Positions 1 through 4,465 of a DNA stretch of 7,447 bases are shown here, piece after piece. Made by a program: the position numbers and the translations under genes. The stretch comes from an uncultured Clostridia bacterium (lineage in GTDB: Bacteria > Bacillota > Clostridia > Lachnospirales > Lachnospiraceae): NCBI GenBank assembly GCA_937888895.1, contig CALASV010000108.1, positions 1 through 7,447 on the forward strand. Direction: 5' to 3'. Within the stretch, counting starts at the first letter, position 1. Each line of letters starts with the position of its first letter. The notes below the pieces were generated by a model. The model searched no databases, was not told the DNA's origin, and worked only from the letters and a program-made list of their open reading frames with translations.

Positions 1-1
1 A

Positions 2-1840
2 AATAATATTAAGTTTGGTGTACTTATCCATAAATTGCGTAAAGAAAAAAATATTCCATTAACCGTATTAAGTGATGGACTGTGTGATTTTTCTCAATTA
101 GCTCAAATAGAGAAAGGAAATATCGAGCCAAGGAAACTATTAAGAGATAGATTATTGGGGCGTTTAGGTGTGGCACCAGAAAATTATGAAAGTTTTTTAT
201 TTTATAAAGAATATCATAGTTGGCGAGAAAGACAAGAAATTGTCTATTGTATTTTGTATGGAAAGATAAAAGAAGCAAGGAAGCATTTAGAAAACTATCA
301 GAAAAAGGCAGATAGTTCGTTAGATTATCAGTTTTATCTTGCCATGTTAGCACAAATACGAAGAATAGAAGGTGCAGAAAAAGAGGAGTTAAGGGGGGTA
401 TTTCAAAAAGCGCTTGTTCTAACAGTATCTGAACCATTAAAAAGAGAGTTAAATGGTAGGATACTTTCGATAGAAGAATTAAATTTATTGTTAGAATGTG
501 CTTTTTATCAGGAAGAAATATCGTTAGAATGGTATAAAGAATTGATTTCTTATATCGAACAAATGCCATTAGATGACATAGCAGTATCTAAAATATACCC
601 AAAAACGATTTATTATTTTTACGAAGCTTGGAAAAATAATAGTAGAATGGGAGAACAAGAACTTTTTGAAATGTTGAAGTTTTGTAATAGAGCAATTACA
701 ATTTTACAGAAGGCAAAACGAATGTTTTATTTATGGGAACTATTAGAAGCAAAAATACAAATTTTACAATATTTAATACCAAAGAAACCTTTACCAGAAA
801 TATTTCAAAAGTGGTATCAAACTTGTAAGGATTGGAAAGAAGTTTTAGAGGAAGTATATGCAGAGTATGGTGTTTCTAAAGAAATGAAAGAATTTTGTTA
901 TATTTATGTAGATATGGAAGCACATTGTATTGGAGATGTGATTAAAATTCGACGAAAGATGCTTGGGATGACTGCAAAAGAATTAAGTGAGGGAATTTGT
1001 TCAGAACGTACTATAAATCGTTTAGAAAATAATAAGAGAGAAACGAAACGAGAAACGATGTTTCGATTATTTGAACGATTACATATGTCAATGGAATTTT
1101 GTAAAAATGATTTATTGACGGAATATCCTGAAGCAAAACGATTATTTGGAGAATTAAAATGGGCGAATAATCGTATGGAATGTGAAAAAGTAGACCAATT
1201 ACTAGAACAGGTCAAATCCATGGTGTCTTTGGAAATTCCAGAAAATAGGCAGGCAATTAGACGGAATGAGATTATCAATGAATGCAATAAAAAAAGGAAG
1301 AATAAGGAAAATGTGGATAAACAACATTATATCAATATGATAAAAGAAGTATTGGAATATACGATACCGTATGAGGTAGCAGTAGCTTCAGGAGAAAAAT
1401 ATTTGACGCAGAATGAATTGTCTTGTTTGCAGAATATTATGGCAGAACTAGATTGGTCAGATTCAGAACTAGAACAACTTATACAAGTGCTGTATGACTT
1501 ATTTGAACATCAAAGACAAATTGGAGATTGTTTAAATATGTATGAGTTTGTGATGGGAACGATTTCTAGTTATTTAGGTGATAAAGGGGAATATGACTTT
1601 TCGGATGAAATTAAATTAAAAATATTAAAAAATACAATTGTTAATCGTAGACTTGGGGTAATTGATAGAGGAATTTATGGGTTATTGTGGAATGATGTTC
1701 AGAGAAAAAAACATCAACATCCCGTAAAACGAGATGTTGATGAAAAAAAAGAATTAAAAAAATGTCTGTATTTTAGTCAAATGTGTCAAGATGCTTATAA
1801 GAGTTCTTTTTTTGAAAAAAAATTAGAAGAGGGAATGTAA
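2..1840 (+). CDS. Tandem-HTH XRE-type regulator with helical repeats, partial at 5' end
   Basis: Probable DNA-binding regulator that senses a peptide, acting in the cytoplasm. The frame is open to the left edge, so the true start lies outside; 612 residues are visible. Visible residues about 5-56 form an XRE-like helix-turn-helix (FGVLIHKLRKEKNIPL, then SQLAQIEKGN). A second, similar unit sits at about 309-362 (IKIRRKMLGMTAKELSEG, ERTINRLENN). The stretches between and after are rich in Leu, Glu, Lys and aromatic residues in a helical pattern like TPR repeats, as in the RNPP (Rgg, PlcR, PrgX) regulators that bind imported peptides. RNPP proteins are usually about 300 residues with one HTH, so this looks like a doubled or enlarged form. 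The TTG at 35 is an internal Leu codon inside the first HTH, not a start. A convergent secreted-peptide gene begins 3 bp downstream, which supports a sensing role. DNA-binding role is well supported; peptide sensing is inferred. Confidence 0.85.
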   Translation, partial: NNIKFGVLIHKLRKEKNIPLTVLSDGLCDFSQLAQIEKGNIEPRKLLRDRLLGRLGVAPENYESFLFYKEYHSWRERQEIVYCILYGKIKEARKHLENYQKKADSSLDYQFYLAMLAQIRRIEGAEKEELRGVFQKALVLTVSEPLKRELNGRILSIEELNLLLECAFYQEEISLEWYKELISYIEQMPLDDIAVSKIYPKTIYYFYEAWKNNSRMGEQELFEMLKFCNRAITILQKAKRMFYLWELLEAKIQILQYLIPKKPLPEIFQKWYQTCKDWKEVLEEVYAEYGVSKEMKEFCYIYVDMEAHCIGDVIKIRRKMLGMTAKELSEGICSERTINRLENNKRETKRETMFRLFERLHMSMEFCKNDLLTEYPEAKRLFGELKWANNRMECEKVDQLLEQVKSMVSLEIPENRQAIRRNEIINECNKKRKNKENVDKQHYINMIKEVLEYTIPYEVAVASGEKYLTQNELSCLQNIMAELDWSDSELEQLIQVLYDLFEHQRQIGDCLNMYEFVMGTISSYLGDKGEYDFSDEIKLKILKNTIVNRRLGVIDRGIYGLLWNDVQRKKHQHPVKRDVDEKKELKKCLYFSQMCQDAYKSSFFEKKLEEGM

Positions 1841-1843
1841 AAC

Positions 1844-2002
1844 TTAATTATTACCTTCTGGATTCTTATAAATTGGTAAATCTTCTAATGGCATTATCTG
1901 GGAAGTAGTATCTTCTGGAATATTGTTATAAAAAGCAGGACTACTAGCTGTTAATAATAAGCAGAGAGCCATTAAAGGAAGTAATAATGTTTTCTTATTC
2001 AT
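1844..2002 (-). CDS. Small secreted peptide, candidate signalling pheromone precursor
   Basis: Fifty-two codons, ATG at 2002-2000 to TAA at 1846-1844. The start has a strong ribosome site: the minus strand reads AAAGAAGGTGATTCCT just before ATG. The product has a Lys-containing n-region (MNKK), a hydrophobic stretch (residues 5-19, TLLLPLMALCLLLTA) and a likely signal peptidase site near ASSPA (19-23). The remaining polar tail of about 29 residues is acidic, then rich in Pro, Asn and Tyr, ending PIYKNPEGNN. This is the layout of Phr/PapR/SHP-type export-processed signal precursors, which usually lie beside their receptor. It converges on the regulator with a 3-bp gap and no terminator between them. 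The Cys at 14 is not in a lipobox. I recognise no specific family; the signal role is inferred from context. The active form may be a C-terminal fragment. Confidence 0.72.
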   Translation of the reverse strand: MNKKTLLLPLMALCLLLTASSPAFYNNIPEDTTSQIMPLEDLPIYKNPEGNN

Positions 2003-2030
2003 AGGAATCACCTTCTTTCTTTAGTTTATG

Positions 2031-2058
2031 GTATTATTTTACAATAAAATAGTCTAAA
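2031..2058 (-). promoter_or_regulatory. Weak candidate promoter of the signal-peptide gene
   Basis: On the minus strand, TTTAGA is followed after 16 bp by TAATAC, between the inverted repeat and the peptide start. The stretch also contains a small palindrome, ATTTTA-N3-TAAAAT (2036-2050). Both hexamers deviate from consensus. The main support is position: it mirrors the plus-strand promoter on the other side of the repeat. Confidence 0.25.
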
Positions 2059-2120
2059 AATCACCTGACACAACTGACTAAAAAAATTTTTCTTTTTTGG
2101 TCAGTTGTGTCAGGTGATTT
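2058..2120. promoter_or_regulatory. Long inverted repeat, candidate operator or terminator hairpin
   Basis: The arms at 2058-2078 and 2100-2120 are perfect 21-bp complements. After one G-T position the A/T tract pairs on, giving about 28 pairs around a 7-nt loop. Each arm holds two copies of CTGAC (2065-2069 and 2074-2078) or GTCAG (2100-2104 and 2109-2113), 9 bp apart, close to one helical turn. The repeat is centred between two divergent genes and its ends fall where the -35 region of either promoter would be, which suggests a symmetric operator for the nearby regulator. The alternative is a hairpin terminator that stops regulator transcription from running into the maturase. The T-tracts after the stem are short in both directions (TTTATTTA on plus, TTTTT on minus), so this is weaker than the hairpin at 4334-4381. 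Confidence 0.7.
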
Positions 2121-2140
2121 ATTTATAAGAGTGTGATAAT
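2115..2140 (+). promoter_or_regulatory. Candidate promoter of the maturase operon
   Basis: An extended -10-like element, TGTGATAAT (2132-2140), lies just right of the inverted repeat. No TTGACA-like -35 stands at 17 bp; the place is taken by the end of the repeat (TGATTT at 2115-2120). A weak -35 overlapped by an operator arm is typical of promoters that need an activator, but this is read by eye only. TTGATG followed by TTTAAA 17 bp later, around 2189-2217, is a second weak candidate. Confidence 0.3.
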
Positions 2141-2295
2141 ATAAAAAAGAAGATACATTACGAAGAAGTCTAAAGAAGATTTTGTTTTTTGATGTATTTT
2201 ATAAATAACTGTTTAAAATAAAGAAAAATATTTTCTTAAAAATTTTGAAGTGATAAATTTCTTTAAATTAATAGTTAAAAAAATACGAAAGGAAA

Positions 2296-2328
2296 ATACG
2301 ATTTCATAATATATGATATATATCGTAT
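2296..2328 (+). promoter_or_regulatory. Hairpin between ribosome site and start of the maturase
   Basis: ATACGAT (2296-2302) and ATCGTAT (2322-2328) are exact complements separated by 19 nt. The only plausible Shine-Dalgarno, GAAAGGA (2287-2293), lies just upstream, and the ATG at 2331 just downstream. If the helix forms in the mRNA it hides the ATG at 2313 in the loop and brings the ribosome site close to the ATG at 2331. It could instead be a DNA operator. Confidence 0.35.
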
Positions 2329-3686
2329 CAATGGAAATGGAACTTAAGGTTGGAAAATTTGTGAATTGGGATACTTGTGGAGAATATATTATTATATCTA
2401 ATTTATTAGATGGAAATGTTATTAAGATTAAAAGTTTTGATAATAAAAGCATTCAAACTTTATTAGAAACAAAATGGATAAAAGATGTTGATGATAGAAT
2501 TATTCAAACTTTATTTGATAATAATGTATTAATTGATAGTGATATTGACGAAGATGAATTACTTGACCAAAAGTACTATGAGGCAGTGTATGACAATAAA
2601 GAATTAAATTTAGTCATTTATCCAACAGTTGCATGCAACTTAAGATGTAAATATTGTTGGGAAGAACATAGAGCTGAATATATGACAGAAAGTGTGAAAG
2701 AGAGTATTCTTAAATATTTAAAAAGAGAAGTTCGATATTATAAGTGTTTATATATAAGTTGGTTTGGAGGAGAACCGTTATTAGATAAAAAATTTCTTGT
2801 AGATTTTATGCAAAGAATTAAGCAGATTTGTGCAGAGGAGAAAACACCATTAATTTCCAACATTACTACAAATGGATATAATCTTGATATTGATACATTT
2901 ACATCTTTAGTAAAGTCTAATTTATTGTATTATCAAATTACTTTAGATGGAACAGAAGAAATTCATAACAATTATCGTCCTCATGTAGATAAAAAATGCA
3001 ATTCATATCAAACAATATTAAATAATTTGATAGCAATTAAACAATCTAATTTAAGACATTTTCAGGTAACTATTCGAGTGAATGTGTCTAAAGAACTATT
3101 AGATAATATAGAAGAATTTATGAGTTTGCTTAGAGAAAATTTTGCAAATGATAAAAGATTTTCAATTATATGGCATCCAATAAAGGACTGGGGTGGCATG
3201 GATAATGAATTGAAAAAAGTGATTACAGAAGATATACCAGACTTAAGTAGAACATTGAATGATATGTCGTATGAATATAATTTAAATCCTTTTATATTTA
3301 AACCAAAATTTAATGATGTATTGTGTAGTGCATGTAAAAACAATTCATATATAGTAAATGTGGATGGAAAATTAGAAAAATGTGTTTTATGTCATGATGT
3401 AGCTAAGGACCAAGAAATGTTACAATACAATACTAATAAGATAGGGTATATTACTTCAGATGGTAGACTTATTGTAGATAAAAAAAAGGTAGCTAAATGG
3501 ATAGTTAGGACACAGTTGAATAATGAATGTAGGGAATGTACGTTACTTCCAATATGTCTAGAAGCTGTGTGTCCAAACAGTAGAAAATTTATCAATACTA
3601 CAAAGTCATGTACTGTAGATAAAAATTATTATAAATCTATGTTAAGAGAACTATTGGATGTTGCAAAGGAAATAGAAATAAAATAA
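2313..3686 (+). CDS. ccpM: Radical SAM/SPASM peptide maturase (Cys-rich peptide type)
   Basis: Cytosolic radical S-adenosylmethionine enzyme, 457 residues, expected to modify the Cys-rich precursor encoded downstream, most likely by forming thioether or related cross-links. The radical SAM cluster motif is CNLRCKYC (Cys108, 112, 115), followed by GGEP (152-155), TTNG (185-188) and LDGT (211-214). The C-terminal SPASM region has the Cys set expected for two auxiliary Fe-S clusters (338, 341, 357, 360, 406, 409, 415, 420, 433). The N-terminal 100 residues resemble the peptide-recognition part of such maturases. The start is uncertain: the ATG at 2313 lies 19 nt past its Shine-Dalgarno, and in-frame ATGs at 2331 and 2337 are possible. 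The next gene follows after 49 bp. The symbol is from memory of the TIGR04068-type clostridial family, matched by gene neighbours rather than a search; the class assignment is firm, the subfamily is inferred. Confidence 0.9.
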   Translation: MIYIVSMEMELKVGKFVNWDTCGEYIIISNLLDGNVIKIKSFDNKSIQTLLETKWIKDVDDRIIQTLFDNNVLIDSDIDEDELLDQKYYEAVYDNKELNLVIYPTVACNLRCKYCWEEHRAEYMTESVKESILKYLKREVRYYKCLYISWFGGEPLLDKKFLVDFMQRIKQICAEEKTPLISNITTNGYNLDIDTFTSLVKSNLLYYQITLDGTEEIHNNYRPHVDKKCNSYQTILNNLIAIKQSNLRHFQVTIRVNVSKELLDNIEEFMSLLRENFANDKRFSIIWHPIKDWGGMDNELKKVITEDIPDLSRTLNDMSYEYNLNPFIFKPKFNDVLCSACKNNSYIVNVDGKLEKCVLCHDVAKDQEMLQYNTNKIGYITSDGRLIVDKKKVAKWIVRTQLNNECRECTLLPICLEAVCPNSRKFINTTKSCTVDKNYYKSMLRELLDVAKEIEIK

Positions 3687-3735
3687 GTTCATTGAAATGG
3701 TAATGAAAAATTGATATAAGAAGAGGAAAGAGAAC

Positions 3736-3966
3736 ATGGATAAAGAATACATAAAAAAGAAGCTAATAGATATAATGCAAAGAAATGGAATAAGTATTAT
3801 TGATGAGTTAGCAGAATTGGAAGTGGATTCGATTCAATTTATAACTATTATTCTTGATGTTGAAGAATATTTTCAAATTGAAATAGAAGAAGATGATTTA
3901 CAGCTTGATAATCTCAGAACATTAGAACAGTTTACTTTGTTAATAAGTAAACTAATTATTCCATAA
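3736..3966 (+). CDS. Acyl-carrier-related protein of peptide maturation system
   Basis: A 76-residue protein with the acyl carrier protein layout: helix 1, then the LEVDSIQF motif with Asp31-Ser32, then an acidic helix 2 (VEEYFQIEIEEDDL). Ser32 is the expected 4'-phosphopantetheine attachment site, so the protein should be able to carry an acyl or aminoacyl thioester. The ribosome site is AGAGG at 3722-3726, 9 nt before ATG. It sits between the maturase and the precursor gene and is presumably co-transcribed with the maturase. No polyketide, fatty acid or NRPS enzyme is visible, so the partner that loads it is unknown. From memory, the clostridial Cys-rich peptide systems include an 'acyl carrier-related' member (TIGR04069), which fits. 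The fold call is strong; the role in the pathway is inferred. Confidence 0.85.
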   Translation: MDKEYIKKKLIDIMQRNGISIIDELAELEVDSIQFITIILDVEEYFQIEIEEDDLQLDNLRTLEQFTLLISKLIIP

Positions 3967-4150
3967 TTTTTTATGATAGATGACAAATAGTTCTTTGTAA
4001 AATTATAGATTTTAATGAATCTGTATTATTCTGAACTAATTGTTACTATAAATAAGCAACAATAAAAAGTCTATCATATTTCAAATAATTGCATAAATGT
4101 AAATTATGTAAAGATTTGTTTATGGTTAATACAAACAAGGAGGTGATATT
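3967..4150 (+). other. AT-rich leader upstream of the precursor gene
   Basis: I see no gene with a supported ribosome site in these 184 bp. TTGTTT (4116-4121) and AAACAA (4133-4138) form a weak inverted repeat next to the precursor ribosome site. Several -10-like TATAAA/TATCAT strings occur without a spaced -35. A precursor-specific promoter is possible but cannot be picked out. Confidence 0.3.
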
Positions 4151-4243
4151 ATGAAGAAGAAACTTGAGAAAATTAATAAGAACAAAGATAAGGTAATTTT
4201 TTACAAAGAACAAGGATGTGGCTGTTGTAATACGAGTAAGTAA
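4151..4243 (+). CDS. Cys-rich RiPP precursor peptide, 30 aa
   Basis: A 30-codon gene with the best ribosome site in the window, AAGGAGGTGATATT directly before ATG. The product has a Lys-rich charged leader (MKKKLEKINKNKDK, residues 1-14), a short hydrophobic link VIFYK (15-19), then a core with three cysteines in GCGCC (22-26; Cys23, 25 and 26) and the tail NTSK. It lacks a signal peptide, as expected for a substrate modified in the cytosol. It follows the maturase and ACP genes and precedes a protease, with a strong terminator behind it; this is the standard place for a RiPP precursor. It is very short, so a leader of about 20 residues would leave a core of fewer than 10. Candidate cross-link donors are the three Cys; acceptors cannot be read from sequence. 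I am confident it is a real gene and the likely substrate. Confidence 0.85.
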   Translation: MKKKLEKINKNKDKVIFYKEQGCGCCNTSK

Positions 4244-4333
4244 TTAGGATAAGCATATATATGGCTACATAGATTATCAGAAAAGGTATAATCTCTCGAA
4301 TGAGCGATTTTAACTGTGGGAACAACTGTTAGA
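4244..4333 (+). other. Spacer after precursor with small hairpin and protein-like remnant
   Basis: There is no intact gene here. A small imperfect hairpin lies at 4290-4309 (AATC-T-CTC, loop GAAT, GAG-C-GATT). One frame from 4248 reads protein-like (GYIDYQKRYNLSNERF, a TAA, then LWEQLLEVLEQTN to a TGA at 4353-4355), which may be a decayed gene fragment or chance. Confidence 0.25.
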
Positions 4334-4392
4334 AGTATTAGAACAAACAAATTGACTTTATAGTTTGTTTGTTCTAATACTCGTTGTTTTTT
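4321..4392 (+). terminator. Strong intrinsic terminator after the precursor gene
   Basis: Perfect 18-bp arms at 4334-4351 and 4364-4381 (AGTATTAGAACAAACAAA and its complement) enclose a 12-nt loop. AACAAC (4321-4326) and GTTGTT (4383-4388) can add an outer helix, and T-rich sequence follows to 4392. It stands between the precursor and the protease gene. Partial read-through would make more precursor mRNA than enzyme mRNA, as is common in RiPP operons. Confidence 0.8.
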
Positions 4393-4419
4393 AGAAGAGT
4401 TTAAAGATAAATTTAATTT

Positions 4420-4448
4420 TTGTATTGTGATATAGTGAAAAATATAAT
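4420..4448 (+). promoter_or_regulatory. Consensus-like promoter next to the protease ribosome site
   Basis: TTGTAT (4420-4425), 17 bp, then a perfect TATAAT (4443-4448). The match is good, but the predicted transcript would begin around 4455, inside the GGAGG ribosome site (4451-4455), leaving almost no leader. It may therefore be chance in AT-rich DNA. If real, it would express the protease and hydrolase independently of the precursor. Confidence 0.3.
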
Positions 4449-4465
4449 TTGGAGGAATATTACAA

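Larger units (their letters stand above)
2003..2312. other. Divergent intergenic control region
   Basis: This 310-bp gap between the leftward signal-peptide gene and the rightward maturase gene holds a long inverted repeat (2058-2120), candidate promoters on both sides, and a hairpin next to the maturase ribosome site (2296-2328). Between 2141 and 2286 it is very AT-rich, with no open frame that has a convincing ribosome site. That stretch would be an untranslated leader of about 150 nt if transcription starts near 2147. Confidence 0.6.

Noticed and set aside
35..37. TTG as start codon of the regulator
   Set aside because: The frame continues to the left edge, and the residues before it (FGVLIHK) complete the first HTH; TTG is an internal Leu.
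24..569. Long minus-strand open frame over the regulator (also 904-1287)
   Set aside because: Lies wholly inside a well-supported gene, with no domain or ribosome site; a product of AT-rich codon use.
1961..1963. Lipoprotein reading of the small secreted peptide through Cys14
   Set aside because: The residues before the Cys are L-M-A-L, with no Gly/Ala/Ser at the -1 position of a lipobox; a normal signal peptide fits better.
2058..2120. Inverted repeat as an insertion-sequence end or CRISPR repeat
   Set aside because: There is no transposase, no target duplication and no spaced repeat series; a single hairpin between divergent genes is better explained as regulatory.
2213..2452. Minus-strand open frames at 2213-2452, 3062-3343, 3392-3595, 6754-7005 and 7202-7441
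   Set aside because: All overlap supported genes on the other strand (the first also runs into the intergenic region) and show no recognisable protein features.
4122..4154. Ten-codon frame MVNTNKEVIL overlapping the precursor start
   Set aside because: It has no ribosome site, and its sequence is simply the precursor's own Shine-Dalgarno region translated.
4300..4332. Ten-codon frame MSDFNCGNNC as a second Cys-rich precursor
   Set aside because: Only 10 residues with no leader, and its AAAAGG ribosome site is 13 nt away; too little to call, though it lies next to the true precursor.
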